Shown piece by piece: positions 10,065 through 22,544 of a stretch of 64,000 bases of DNA. Both the position numbers and the translations under genes were made by a program. The number at the start of each line of letters is the position of its first letter. Positions within the stretch are counted from its first letter, which is position 1. Under the pieces are notes generated by a model. That model did not search any database. It was not told the DNA's origin and saw only the letters and a list, made by a program, of their open reading frames with translations. Source of the stretch: Tetrapyrgos nigripes (taxonomy: Eukaryota > Basidiomycota > Agaricomycetes > Agaricales > Campanellaceae); assembly GCA_013368315.1 (NCBI GenBank), contig JAACJM010000337.1, positions 1 through 64,000 on the forward strand, given 5' to 3'.

Positions 10065-13000
10065 CTAAATTGCGCTGTGGGACCTCGTCGCTCGTGCAGG
10101 AGGCTCTCCATCAACAGGCTCGCTAGCAGGACACTTAGACCCAGGTTTGTGCCTAAATATGTATGTAATTCAATACAGATCCAAATGAGAAGTAACGAAA
10201 CCACATACCTCATACTCTCATTCAGACACTCCAAGACCCAAACCACGTCTTTGAGGGCTTCGTCCCAGGCTCTCCGCTGCTCAGGGGTTTTCTGCACCTG
10301 GAACCAGTAAAAAAGACAAAGAAGCACAGTGAGCAGACCACATTGGCCTAGACGCTTAATTGCTTCCCATCTATCCTTGATCTTCCTGTCCTCTAACCGG
10401 TCATGCACCAACCTCCCCAAAGAATTGCGAGTGCACCAGTTGGGATTGATAATGGACCACCATGTCCACCAAATACCCTCAAACGCCTCTGCCAATTCCA
10501 TATCCTTAAGGGGTTCGCTCCGGATAGTCTTCCAATCAGCTTCGGCCAGTTAGCATCCGAGAAAAATGCTCGCGGTCCCTTCGGATTCTGAAAACTAAAT
10601 TTGCGCTCAATATCAATCCATACCTCCAGGCCATGCATCCATTCAAGGCATTCCTTCAGGTCCTTAATACTTGAGAATGTAAGGAACGCAGAACGCAACC
10701 ACTGGGGGACATCAGATAACAAATTCCTAATCTCTGCACTGATGTCATCAGGAATATCAGGACCGGTACCCACGGAGACAACGCCATCAGCATTTGACAC
10801 GTCAATGCTGCCAGAATGGGGAGAAAGAGAGCTGGAATGGGCTGAGTCTTCAGGATTGTTTGAGTCACTTCCTGAAGGTTCTGAGCTTGTACAACCTTCA
10901 ACGTCTTTAGATGGCAAATTGGGACCCTAAGACAACATAATAGGGGGTGAGCTGTCATCGGAAGATGACCTGGACATGCCAGTTGTGGCGGTGGCACTTT
11001 TGACAGAGGAAGTTTTGGAGGGAGGAGTGTTGGGAGAGGGACGGCTAGAGTAGGAACTGCGGTACAGTGCTGGAGGTGGCTCAGTGGTTAGGCCAGAATT
11101 GTATGGAGCCCAGGCCTTGTCGATTTCGGCTTGTAATTGCTGGATCTTCACCATATTATTAGTGTGCTCGAAGTCCACCATGCTGCTGTAACGGAGTTTG
11201 CGGATGGTGTCCTGGCGTATTGACTCAGATGCTGAACTCAGGAAGTCTCTCGTCTCCTTGTGTAACAGCTCTTGACGTGTCTTTTGAAGGACGAGGTTGG
11301 TGGGACAGGGTGCTGATCTGGGATTGGTAGGGACCTCCTCAGCATCAGATTCTTCATCGTCGCCTCCAGTCCAATTGTTGCCCTCATCATTTGTTTCCAC
11401 AACCTCTTTACTGTTCCTCTTCACCTTCTTTTTCGGCTTCTCGGATACCACTTTCTTCGAGCCATCCTTCACTGATGCTCCTGCCGCTTTTTTGGAACGT
11501 TTTCGCTTTCCAGTAGATTTAGACGTCTGGGATTTGTCATTGTCCATCATGATGAGCATATCGTTGTCCAAAGGATTTGAAGATGACAAGAGATTGATTG
11601 CAGCTGATACAGCATTAGCAGCCTGCACCTCGAGCTCTGCCTCAGTCTGCGGAGCCTTGGAGTTTGCATCTGACCAAGTATTAGTAGATGAATAAGTATT
11701 TAATTGTTCTTAAGTACTTCAACACATATCATCTGTTGTAAGAGACAGGAAGGACATCCAGTGACCCATAACCTTTCTTGTAAATTCCTGTTGCCTCCAT
11801 TCTGCGAAGTTTTGAGGATTTGCACCCATTGTAGTTCCAGAGCAGATCCTGTAATAAGTTAAAATCAAGGTCAGTGTGAAAACAGATCGAAAGATAGCAG
11901 ACTCACGTTAGTAATGTAAACTCCTCCTTTCCCTATCCTGGAAAGGGAGGAGCCCCTCCTAGGAGGCAGAAACTTAATCCAGTGAGCTGGCAGATAGCAT
12001 TGAGCAGAGGTTGAATGAACTTGGCGAGGTTGGCGTGGCACCTGAAGAAGAAAACTCAGTGTCTAAGTTCTATTAATAGCAAATACCACGCTACTCACAC
12101 GTCATGAGGAATGTCACCGAACTGATGTTTTGTAGGATCAAGCACAAACTTGTCTCCTTTCATCAACTGCTTATATGCAGTCAACTTCTCTTCATGCTCT
12201 GATGCTATCTCACTCTTGATCCTCTCCCTGACTTCTGCCATCTCTTTTTCATACAGCTCGGCAGCAACTCGGCACTGGAAATCCACTCTGAAGTGTGATT
12301 CCAGATTGGAAGTCTTCCATCATGCTTCATACTCCTTGAAGCATTTCTCATGGAAATTGGGATGGCTCATGTAGTACTTATGAGTGGGTATGGACATGGG
12401 AGCTTGGCCAACTTTGCAGAGTGTCTTCAGGAAAGGTTCGTAGACCCCTATGTTAGAGCCCTTTGCCTTCCCGGTCTGACGATGAAACCAATTCTTGAGC
12501 TCCTAGTAATATATATTAGCACATCCGGTTAGAAAAGTATTGAAGTAACCTACTTGATGACCTTCCTCTCTGATATGTGCCCTAGCAGTGTCTCGTTCAG
12601 CCACCAGCTTTGTATAATCCTCCACGTCAAGTCCACTTTCTTCTTGCATCACCGCAACCATTGCGTGAGGGTTGGATGCCGTCGGCACATTCTTCTCAAT
12701 AGCCTGAAACTTCTCTGGAGTATCATTTGTGTGCCAAGGCCACCTATCAAACCAGCGAGGATAGAAGTTGGTAAGGAAACGAGTTTTCTCTGTCGATTCC
12801 AGGCATAGATATCCGACAGCAGCTTCCTGCAAATACTCCAAGTAGACACCTTGTAAATTTCCAGGATTCCCCCCCTTCCATTTAAAGCCTGCCAGGTTGC
12901 CACCAGCCACATGTTTTTTCTCGTCGACTGACACATCCTTTTTGCTGTCTAGCACAGTGTCTGAGGCATCTGATCCCCCTTCAGCATCCGTTGATCCAGA

Positions 13001-13996
13001 TACAGCACCAGATTGAGACAGGCTGTAAGATCTATGCACTTTCCTGTACTTTCCTATGGCTTTCCGGTACCCTTTTACTTTCCTGTACTTTCCTATGACT
13101 TTCTGGTATAGTCTTACTTTCCAGTACTTTCCTATGACTTTCTGGTACAGTCTTAGTTTCTATTACTTTCCTATCGCTTTCTGATCTTTTCTCTTTTCCT
13201 TATTCACACATTCATTTCTGATTTCATATCCAAGCTCCACTATTAATCTCCACAATGGATCCCATCTGGGAACCCGTGATTCATTTCGGATAACTACTGG
13301 ACAACTCGTATCTAATCTCCAAACCTACTCCACTTTATTTCCACATTGTTCCACTTTGTTTCCACATTGTTCCACATTGTTTCCACATTGTTCCACTTTG
13401 TTTCCACATTGTTCCACTTTGTTTCCACTTTGTTCCACAGTACTCCATCCATCTCCAATAGCACCATGTGCTTTTCCTTTATTTCTGAACCATCCCTATC
13501 TTACTCCTCTTCATTCCAATAGTTTCTGAAGTAGTACTTAAGCTAGCAACTTTGTAGTAGATAGCTTAAGTGCAAAATCGACAAAGCTGGTCTCCTATCC
13601 TTCCTTGATGGTTCCCTAGAGCTTCCCAGTCTTTCCGACTGAAATCCCTATTTATCTTTATAAGCTCTTTCCTATCTGGATCCACTCGGAATCTCCATCC
13701 AATCCACTCAAGACTTCCATCTGGGTCCTTGATGTTTCCTAGCATTGGGTATCCGCATAGACTTGACACAGGCTTGGGTTGTGGAGTCCAGTATTAGCTG
13801 GACCTTGGGATTGATCCAGTTGATGCCCCCCATCAGTAGACGTAGAGAGTGTTGGGCTCAGTGCCATTCCAGCGGAAGAGTCAGAGGTTTTGTCTGCCTC
13901 AGGATTGGCAGTTGGGGGAGTTGCAGAGGGTTTAGGGATGGTTTGTGTCAAGCTAGTGTTGAGCTGCTCAACAGAGATATCAAGAGGAGAGGACAT
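10065..13996 (-). pseudogene. FPWR-family Agaricomycete gene, KDZ-1 cargo
   Basis: A multi-exon gene of a family I recognise from mushroom genomes, where it is common near transposons; its function is unknown. The first exon (ATG at 13996) is Ser/Thr/Pro-rich. After a 700-bp repeat-filled interval come GGNPGNLQGVYLEYLQ and FLTNFYPRWFDRWPWHT, the family's FPWR-like core, then NWFHRQTGKAKG, YYMSHPNFHEK, a coiled coil with VRERIKSEIASEHEEKL, FCLLGGAPPF and a Ser/Lys-rich tail. The last exons (10065-10917) read PKLIGRLSGANPLRIWNW, WWTWWSIINPNW and AWDEALKDVVWVLE and end at TAG 10065. A TGA at about 12322 (EYEA-stop-WKTS) and a TAG at about 11942 break it. Splice sites are inferred by eye. Confidence 0.6.
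13040..13740. repeat. Repeat-filled interval in the FPWR gene 5' intron
   Basis: Contains three to four copies of a ~39-bp unit around ACTTTCCTATGACTTTCTGG (13040-13190), an 11-bp periodic TTCCACATTGT/TTCCACTTTGT run (13322-13435), and a block at 13470-13610 that recurs at 62185-62290. A short minus-strand frame (13566-13769) has no recognisable domain. The interval separates the gene's first exon from the FPWR core, so it is either a large intron expanded by insertion or an insertion with unclear ends. Confidence 0.6.
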
Positions 13997-15038
13997 TTTT
14001 TTTCACTAGAGAGAGGTGATGGAATGTCGACGGTAAAGCAACACAAAGTCAATTTTTAACAATATGATGCATTGTCAATTTTACGCTGTTCGTTCGCTCG
14101 ACGCCCACCCTCTTTCCTCCATTTGGATCGGCACACGATGCATGGTTTGTGTTTTACATGGGTCGGAGATTTTAGATCTATCCTTTTACGATCAACTGAC
14201 ACTGGTGCCACAGCGTTGTCATTTCTAATTTGGAAAGCGATTGCTTATACAACCAAAGCTCTGCTAAGTACTTATCCATCTCTACTATGTTTCAGGACCC
14301 TAAGTCCCTTTTCTCTCTGTGTCCATCAAAGCTGTGGCTGATATCTCTCTATGCCATAGCTTCTCAACTCCTTCTCCCTCAGACACACAGCATACTGAAT
14401 ATCCACATTCGGAACACATTTGTGTATGCCCAAGCTGATTGAGCTTGAGGGTTGTCTCTCTACGGAAAATAAGTTATCAGTTTAGAGCCACATATGCCAA
14501 TTCCAGACCTACCGGATACCATTCCCATCACACATGAAATCATACGAGATTGGGATTGACCCTAAAACATTCCAGTACCTCAGTAGAGACTGATGGACGT
14601 AGTTCATGTTTGCGTTCCTGCAATCATTGTTACTACTGTCCTGAAAAATGAAAAAAAAAGTTTAGCTATCTTTCACCTTGGGCAATATCCACCGTCATAT
14701 TATCTGGGTTTTGCTCGGACATGATGATGGTTGATTGAAAGAATAAATTGTAAATTGTTTAACAGCCCTATCAGGGTCTGTCTTGCATATTCTCGCTACA
14801 GTTCTATCATTTTTTTATTCCCATCCTCTTCGGAAGCCATAGCCAACCCTTGGGCTCCTCTTGCCTATATCACTCCTGAATATGTAATAACGCCACACTA
14901 CACAGGTATTATTTTCACTAGCCCTATCGAGAACCATGCCATACTTCTTATTTTTTACAGTTCCATTACTTTTATATACTCATCCTTTTCAGAAGCCATA
15001 GCCACTATATCACTCCTCAATATGTAATAATGCCAACA
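13997..15038. other. Intergenic part of KDZ-1, possible small gene remnant
   Basis: No solid gene. On the minus strand a small spliced remnant can be suggested: ATG at 14722 (MSEQNPDNMTVDIAQ), then YVHQSLLRYWNVLGS (about 14590), then, after a good GTAGGT...TTCCGTAG intron (14460-14512), HTQMCSECGYSVCCVSEGEG. The first junction does not keep frame, so I do not call it a gene. A ~140-bp direct repeat pair containing CACTACACAGGTATTATTTTCACTAG lies at 14870-15080. Confidence 0.35.
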
Positions 15039-16378
15039 CTACACAGGTATTATTTTCACTAGCCTATCGAGAACAATGCCACACTGCATAACGTCATTAA
15101 CAGCACTACATGAATTTTTTTCTCCTCCTTTTTTAGAATCCATCTCCCACCCTGGCCCTATCAAGAACAATGCCACACTGCCCAAGGCCATCAGCAACCC
15201 TACTCTCAGTAACGAGAACAACGCCACACTACTCAAGGTCATCGGCAATGCTACTGCTCTCAGTAGTGAGAACCACTCGGAAGCCTCAACTACGGAGTCA
15301 ACTTCATGTTGTTGGGTTGTAAGTCCACGTCGAGCTGCTTCGCGCATGATTTCATCAACCTCCTCCCTGTTAAATGTAATAATTAGTTTCTGCTTGCTGA
15401 ACAAAAAAAAATAATTACGGTGTGAAGACCCCATTCTGTCTGGACTCAACACTCACAGCCCACAGAGGTGGTCTAGGTGAAGAAACTGGTTGTCGAGGTG
15501 GAGACTCAGGGCTGTAAAAGGCTGTGGCCACACGTTTTTTGGAAGGACTCCCATGATGACTCCGAGCAGAAGAGAAAATGTCATGACAAGGAGACTCAGC
15601 CACATGCCTGGTTGATGTACCGGCTACACGAGTTGGGGTAGCTGAAAGGTTGCCATAAATCATTGTGAAGAATACGTTGTAAATCTGATGACTTACCAGG
15701 AGCATGCACATGCTGACGTGCAATTGACAGAGCACACACGTTGTTATGAGGCGGAGAGACAGAGCGAGGTGGTGGGGTACTTTGAACAGGGTTATAGACT
15801 GTCCCATCCTGCATATCAGCTGGGTGATCATGATGGCTGAGGCAATACTGCTTCCAAGCCTCCACCGCCTCTTCCCATGAGTGGAAACTCTGGTGAAGTG
15901 CACCACTAACTTTGTTGGTTCTTGCACTGACCTCACCCCTAATACTAGTCAATGAAAAAGGATAGTCTGAGTCTACACAGACCACTCACCAGTCCCTGTA
16001 CATCCCTGCACTGTCTCCAGTGTACAGAATATAAAACTTGGCACGCTTGAGAGGTTGTCTGCTGTCCTCGGTCTCCCTGGTATGATGTCCAAACAGTTGA
16101 GGGGTACAGGTAGGGTGAGGAGTCTGGAGGGGATTCATCTGCATATCCAGACTGGCAGGCTGCTCCCAGAATTCGTTGTCGCTGGTGATTGTTGTAGGAA
16201 AAATTTGGTCATCGCTGTCACTATCCGAATGGATATGTACAAGCATGTGGCACACCACATGAGTCTTAAGCCACTGTTCTAAGTCTGGAATTCCAGACCA
16301 GAACGAGTAGAGGCTTCGCACCTCATAATGGGCTTGTCCACCATATGCAAGCCTTTCTTCAAGGATTTCAATCTTCAT
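15039..16378 (-). CDS. Viroplasmin/RNase H1 N-terminal-domain protein, KDZ-1 cargo
   Basis: Four exons fit by eye: 15990-16378, 15697-15938, 15419-15641 and 15039-15366. Introns are GTGAGT...TATTAG, GTAAGT...TTTCAG and GTAATT...AACAG, and the joined frame of 393 codons stays open. Across the first intron it reads AKFYILYTGDSAGMYRDW then GEVSARTNKVSGALHQSF and SWEEAVEAWKQY, the pattern of the viroplasmin or RNase H1 N-terminal domain (G-x-x-x-G-x-Y-x-x-W, then V-x-G-A and F-x-S-x-E-E-A). That fold binds RNA:DNA hybrids or dsRNA in RNase H1. No catalytic RNase H domain follows; the rest is Ser/Pro-rich, then EEVDEIMREAARRGL. An upstream exon is possible, since the frame is open above 16378 without another ATG. 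Confidence 0.65.
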
Positions 16379-16498
16379 TATTGTCCATATCCCATGTATG
16401 TCTATAAAACATAGTAGCAATCAAAAAGATATGTTAAAGGTTTGTGGGTTACTTATCTAGTCTGAGACTGTAAAGTGTAGCAGAAACTGTGTTTTCAG

Positions 16499-16893
16499 GA
16501 TGACTTTACTCTGAAATTATTTGCAAACTCGGACCTATAAAGAATTCTATGGAGTAATCATACAGTAATAGTCAGTATTTAAGTCTTAAACTAAAAGATA
16601 GCGAAGAGAAATGCACGAATGAAGGAGTGCGTGGTGAAATTCAGTCGCTCGTGGTGAGATTCAGCCAATGCTGCAATAGGGGCTTTTCGTCAAATTGACT
16701 TTACTCTGAAATTATTTGCACACTCGGACCTATAAAGAATTCTATGGAGTAATCATACACTAATAGTCAGTATTTAAGTCTTAAACTAAGAGATAGGGAA
16801 GAGAAATGCACTCCTTCGTTCGTGCATGGTGAGATTCAGTCGCTTGTGGTGAGATTCAGCCAAGGCTGCAATAGGGGCTTTTCGTCAAATTGA
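16499..16893. repeat. Two-copy ~197-bp direct repeat
   Basis: Two adjacent copies, each running from TGACTTTACTCTGAAATTA to GGGGCTTTTCGTCAAAT (about 16499-16695 and 16697-16893). They differ at a few positions and in a short indel around GAATGAAGGAGTGCGTGG. Each copy contains an internal doublet GGTGA(G/A)ATTCAG. No coding function is apparent. Confidence 0.8.
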
Positions 16894-17295
16894 AACGTCA
16901 TGCTTACACATCAATGTCATCCTTTCATTGTGTCACCCATGGCACTGTATTCTCCTCCCGAGGACTTGCAACTTCGATTGTATGGCTTCAAGAGCGGGGG
17001 ATCGAGGAAGAGGACCAGGAGCTGTACTTGGTGATTCGTAAGCGGCAACAAGCAAAATGGAAAAAGTCACTGTGGAATGCAAAATACTACAACAAGTGAG
17101 TGATATTCTCTATGAGATGAATTACTTTCTTGAGCTAGGGATTCTAACAAGAAGCATCGCCAAGTAATTAGTCAATTATCAGCTCCAGAACAAGAGGAAC
17201 TACGGTCTCGATGACAACACTCTGCATCCATGTACCGCTTTTGGAACTGAGAACTTTTGGCTTTGAAGGAAAAGGCTCATCGTGCTCGAAACAAG
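16894..17295 (+). pseudogene. Remnant of a small Arg/Lys-rich gene in KDZ-1
   Basis: Frame reads EEEDQELYLVIRKRQQAKWKK and NAKYYNK up to an intron starting GTGAGTGATATT (17097), then EQEELRSR, a TGA, QHSASMYRF, a second TGA, ELLALKEKAHRARNKQSK. The pattern of repeated basic heptads resembles short Arg-rich proteins I associate with mushroom transposon cargo, but I cannot name it. Both TGA codons fall in R-x-R positions. There is no in-frame ATG at its start. Confidence 0.4.
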
Positions 17296-17745
17296 CAGTC
17301 TAAGTAAGTCTCACTGGCTTTCATTTCAATGTAGGCACTGACTGGCTCAGGGAGCTTGTTTCCCAATTTGCGTAAATCCATGTAGATATTTGAAATTTTA
17401 TTCTCAGCTGGGAAGAGCCTCCAGTTGCATCATCCTTTGTTTGGAAATACATACCTAATGCAGGGGATCGGATTGGTATGAGTAAGTAAGTATGATATTC
17501 AATTATTATCTGGTCGCCGCTCAAGGTGAGAATTGCCACCGGCGTGAGCTGCAGACAGAGTGAACATTTGAACGTTTGATAGTACCCTTATTACGCATAA
17601 GTACAGTAAAATTATAAGAGAAGGAGTTTGGCAGGTAAAAGCGGGTTCTGCCATACGAAAAACTACACATTAAGTATCTACTACGCATCGTAAATATATT
17701 GGGGTTGGAAGCTATGCCTGGGAACTTCAAGAAGTCTCATCAACG
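17296..17745. other. Spacer upstream of KDZ-1 transposase
   Basis: About 450 bp with no supported gene. It should contain the promoter of the transposase at 17746, but no specific element could be identified. Confidence 0.4.
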
Positions 17746-20700
17746 ATGTCACTGCGTAAGATTGTCAAGACAGCACGTACTCCAAAAACTTCTCAACCCC
17801 CAGCTTCTCAAACGTTTACAGATCTCTCAGTCTCTACCAATGGCTGCCGTACAAAACGTAAGGAAATTGAATTGCAAGAAATACCAGAAGCCATAAAAAA
17901 GCGCAAAGAAGACAGCCTCATATTAGAGTCGGAGGATTTTGTTTATGGAGACGCATATGAGTCAGCCTTTGCCCAAATTCCCAAAGAAGACCTGCAGCAA
18001 TTGTTGGAAGGGATTTCAGCCATTAATTATGTGGTCGAGGAGGTCAACGTCAGGAGACGGTACCTAACTTCGGTAAGTTGTGCTATTGAATAATTTCAGC
18101 CATCTCTTACCAGACTTTAGGATCGACCTCTGCAAGAATGGACCCCCTATTGGGATGAATATTTGGCTGAGATGGTCCGGAATGAAGGCAGGGGAGACTA
18201 CTCACCAGACTGGGGTAAGGGGCCACTGCTTCGCATGGCAAATTACGAGGCCCCTTGCTTGAAGTGTTGGATAGCAACGTTAACAGCCCACTTGCTGTTG
18301 TTGTCATTACTGTCATCACTGTCGTTGCTGCTGCAAGTGGGGATGGCGTGCAAGCTCGGTTTATGGTGGTAGTGAAAGCGAGTCGACACAGGTCGACTCG
18401 CTGGCAATGTCGTAGAGTAGATACCGGTAATGGAAAGGGGTGGGAGATTGAAGCCGTGGTAAAATTTGCAACTCAATTGGAAAGTCATGGGGTCTCCACC
18501 TAAGTTAACTCGGCCTTTAAGAGGCCTCGTAACATGTGTCTTCACTGTCAAAGGGATCAGGCTCAACAGCCATGCACGGCTCCGGTCTATCGTTGCAGAG
18601 AGTGTATCTTCCTGGGACTCATGTGTGAAGACTGCTGCAGGAGTTACCATGAGTATCGGGCCTTGGATATAGTGGAGGTGCGTAGGATAACTTTTTCACT
18701 GTTTTTTTGTCTAAAACATTAGTTTCAAGAAATGGAATGGCAGTCATTTCGAGGTGATACCCTTGAAGAGTTTGGGCATCAAGATACAGCTAGGACACCA
18801 GTTTGGTTCTGTCTGCCTGAATCCTCGCCCTGTATCAGGTTTTACGGTAATGCATACAAATGGCATCCACCAGGTCAACCTTAGCTATTACAACTGTGTG
18901 GACAAGAGCAAATCCGGTGAATGGAGGCAACAACTTATGTGAAGACAGCTATATCCAGCCACTCATCTGGATCCTTGGACTTGTGTGACATTCGAGCTGG
19001 TCAATAATTTTCATATCTCGACCTTGCAAGGAAAGGTCACATTGTATGATTATTATAATGGGCTGGAAAAGCTGCGTAACCATGGAGGACTCAAGAGGAC
19101 CAAGGTAGGTCAATTTTGGTTAATCTTGGATGTTTTTGGTTGCCTGACAGAGTGCCCAGGACCGATATAAGTCTTTCACTCGTATTGTGTGGGAATGGCT
19201 GCATCTTAAGATGCTTAAATGGGCTGGAAGAGGAAACAATGGGTCTAGGCCTATTGAGGAAACTCGGAACGGAGAATGAGGTATTCGATGTATCGCATGT
19301 CCTCAAGTTGGAGCTAATCTGCCAGAAAACTGGTTAGATGTTGTTGAGGATACAAGGTAAGTTTACTTCTTAACAATCTATCCAGTGGGCTGACTGAGCA
19401 TTCAATTGCCCTTTAGATATAAGTATTGGCTATATCTCGCAATGGATGCCTGTTTCCGACTTAAACGTCGAACGGTCTCGTCAGATGAATGTGATCTGGG
19501 GTTGGGAACAGGGATGGCATATTATGTCAAGCAGAAACCTTTCAAGGAATTTTTATCAACAATCAACGACCAGGACGAGGTGGGTTTGAATTGATTCATC
19601 CTTGACAGGGACTGAATTGAATATCCGTCAACAGATGTCAACTTGCAATGGATTGCAGACTCTTGAACAAGCAAATACCCAAAATTCCCATGGATATGCC
19701 TCCTCAGGCTGTGGGTTGGGAGTATGTGCTCAGCATGAATTTGTACAGATAAATGGAGTGGTTGATTTACAGAAAGGAGAAAGGTATGTACTAGAACTAT
19801 CAGTGCATAATTATTAGGATACTGATTAAGGTCCTACAGGTATGCTAACATGGACTATTGTCTTGGCTCACTACTTCGCCACCATCACGCTAGTTTAACA
19901 AAAGTCCAATCCTATGACATTGCCTGTCAGTGGCATAAACATCTGGTCAAGCGTCTGCTTGAGCTGCCTCCACTAGTCTGACTCAACCTCGCATTACATA
20001 TAATCTATTTCATTGTCCCGAAGCTCCACATCTATGGTCACCAAATGCTCTGCCAGCTGAGATTCTCCCTGAATTGGTTGTGGGGTGCCGGAAGGACAGA
20101 CAGTGAGGGTATCGAGAGGCCATGGGTGCACATGGGACCAGGATCACGACATGATAGTTTGGATGATCACTGGGGGCACTGGAACTGGGTGAAATTAGTA
20201 GGATTGGGTAAGATTGGTTTATTATTGGCTTACAAATAGCGTCGAGCTGATAAAATTGTATCAGGTACATTGTTGCTGTGCAGACTGCTAACTGCTATTT
20301 CCGAGAGGATTTTTCAGTCCAGGTCACTACAAGAATTCACCAAGCAGCAGGGGAAGGTTACAGAGGAGTGGGAGGGGATGATTAAGGCATGGGAGGTGGA
20401 GTTAATTCTCCCATCTGTGGATTGTAGAAAAGTAAATCCTTACGAAATGCCTAAATCCGGTGTGTATAATTTTGTGGCTGCCCATTGTCGCCGCACACTA
20501 AGCATAAAATTTGTAGGAATGACAGAGAGTGAAGTTCACCTCGAGCTTTTGACCATCGAAGCAGCACGGGAGGCATCAGGAATTCCAGCTATCCACAACA
20601 TAAGCCCCAGTACCTTCATTAAGTTGGGGCTTGACATCAAGGAGCATGTAAAAGAACCGCTGATTTGGTTCGGGTTCAGGAGACTCTAAGATGATTAAGT

Positions 20701-22508
20701 AGTGAGAAAGGTACTGAATCAAGGCAAGCTTTCGCGTTACCGTGAAATACCAGGTTCTTGAGCACTTGGTGAGCACGCAGGCGTCAGTCAAGATCAAGAA
20801 ACAGCACACTAAGCAAGCTTGCGCATTACTAAGGATGCCGACTTACAATCAGTCAAGATGTAAGGTTCAAATACAGATGTGTATTGCGAGGTAGGATAAA
20901 GTTATTACAAGAGTACATACCAAGATACTTATATATGTAATTAGTGAGTCATTAGAACTATCTAGAATAGAACGGAACTTTCATCAGAATGTTGTAGAAA
21001 AGGAAAGAAAGAAAGAGAAAACGCATGCCCGAAGCATCAATTACATTGCAAGTACGGTAAATTGAGATGTAGCAAACTCAAAGAAACAGAATACAAGATA
21101 CTTACATCGTTCCATTACAGAGCAGCAGTGAGCACTCCATTAGCTGACAATATGCAGGCGCAATCTCAAGCTAGACATAGTGGACAAATCATGCAAGCCC
21201 GAGACTGCCAATCAAAAATCAACATTGCTACAACGTCGTACTAAGATCTCAAGAGCAATTGGTCGCTTCTGAGCAGTTCAAGCGACATACATGCCTGCTG
21301 CCCTTCAACTGGTTGCCACGGAGCCATCCAAGCAATCCCACATTGAAGATGTCAAGTTGTATCTTCCCTTGCAGCTTCCATCAGCTATCCTGGCATCAGG
21401 GTGCCATCCCACTCTTCCAGAACTCGAGCGTAAAATCTGAGAGGCTCAACTACGAAATTCTCTCAACCAGCTCTGTAACTATCTGCACATGAAGTCACGA
21501 CTACTGACTTACAGGACACCTAATGTGGCGCATCAGGGTGCCATTACCTGATCCAGGGGTATATTCAATCAGAACCAACATCAAATCACTGGCGACGCGA
21601 AAATATCAGCATTCATAGAAGGCATTGAGGGATCTGATTGGGGAAGAGCAGATGACATGGCATGTTTTACGAGATGAGGACGTCCGTTTGATGAATGGGG
21701 TATTGCGAGGAAGCAGAAGTCCAAAAAACAGACAGAAGCAGGTGTGACAGTAGCAGGGAGGGCTGCTCAGGGTGATAATGAGTCGGAGGAGGAAGAGCCG
21801 GCTGACGAGGAGGTGCAGCTGGCCAACGAAAGGGCTATCCGATTGCATTGTGCTCAGGATATGACAGGGGAGGGGACGAGGGAATTGTCGTGGATTTGGC
21901 AACACAGTGGAACCGGGGAAATTGTGGACAATGAGGTTTTCAAGGAAAGTAAGTTTTTGTATTGTTCAGCTTAGGGCTCTACTGAATGAAATTGTATCTA
22001 TGAAGTCATCCATGTAGAATGGTGTAAAGCCTATTCGTGTACACATAGATGGATGGAAGAAGTGGTTTTCGTGAAAGAAGAGATGCGACGGTGCATGGAG
22101 AGTCTACGATATAGCATCAAAGAATGGGAGAACTGGAAAAAATATGAAGGGCCACTGGCAGTGGGAATTGAGCAGTGGAAGGATGAGTGGAGGATTAAAC
22201 AGAATTATGTGGGGCCGTTGGCAATGGGTAGCAATGCAGCTCACGCTGAGGGAGTGGCTGCATACGCACATAGTCAGGTGGCAATGTATCAGGAGATTTT
22301 GGAGAGGTTTAGTAATTTGTGGGGTTGAATTGAGCAGAAGGAAAATGACCTCAAAGCAGGTAAGGACTTGTCTGTGGTAATGAGAATGTCTGTGCAGCAG
22401 TTGTGCGAGGACTCTGATGATTCTGATCACGATGAAGAGCATGGCGAGTACAAGGCTAATGCAGATTACGATATAGAGATCATCGCAGATGAGGAAGATG
22501 AGTATTAA
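17746..22508 (+). pseudogene. KDZ transposase with CxC2 cysteine cluster (KDZ-1)
   Basis: ATG at 17746; final TAA at 22508. Exons visible include 17746-18072, 18121 onward, 18723-19104, 19151-19356, 19417-19579, 19635-19783 and 19840 onward, with GT-AG introns of 45-60 nt. Domains in order: a basic N-terminus; a CxC2-like zinc cluster (CLHCQRD, YRCRECIF, MCEDCCRSYH, about 18535-18660) typical of KDZ transposases; SLGIKIQLGHQ; a second Cys pair IRCIACPQVG; then the RNase-H-like core LAMDACFRLKRR, VCAHEF-like AQHEFVQ, DLQKGERYANMDY, YDIACQWHK and DDHWGHWNW, where the conserved Asp residues sit; and a C-terminus with ATYMPAAL, TRELSWIWQ and EEMRRCME. TGA codons at 18940, 19279, 19979, 21129 and 21270 replace conserved Arg, and a solo LTR splits the gene at 20646. 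Confidence 0.88.
20647..21119. mobile_element. Solo LTR inserted in KDZ-1 transposase
   Basis: A 473-bp segment starting TGTAAAAGAACCGC and ending TTCCATTACA, so its ends are TGTAA/TTACA. It is flanked by an exact 5-bp duplication GAGCA (20642-20646, 21120-21124). Removing it and one GAGCA rejoins the transposase frame through DIKEQQ into the region that leads to RNLKLDIV and ATYMPAAL. It is unrelated to the TGTCA-type LTRs in the window and is probably of a different (perhaps copia-type) family. Confidence 0.9.
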
Positions 22509-22544
22509 CATTTATTCATTTATGTAGATTTGAAGGTTTGGTAG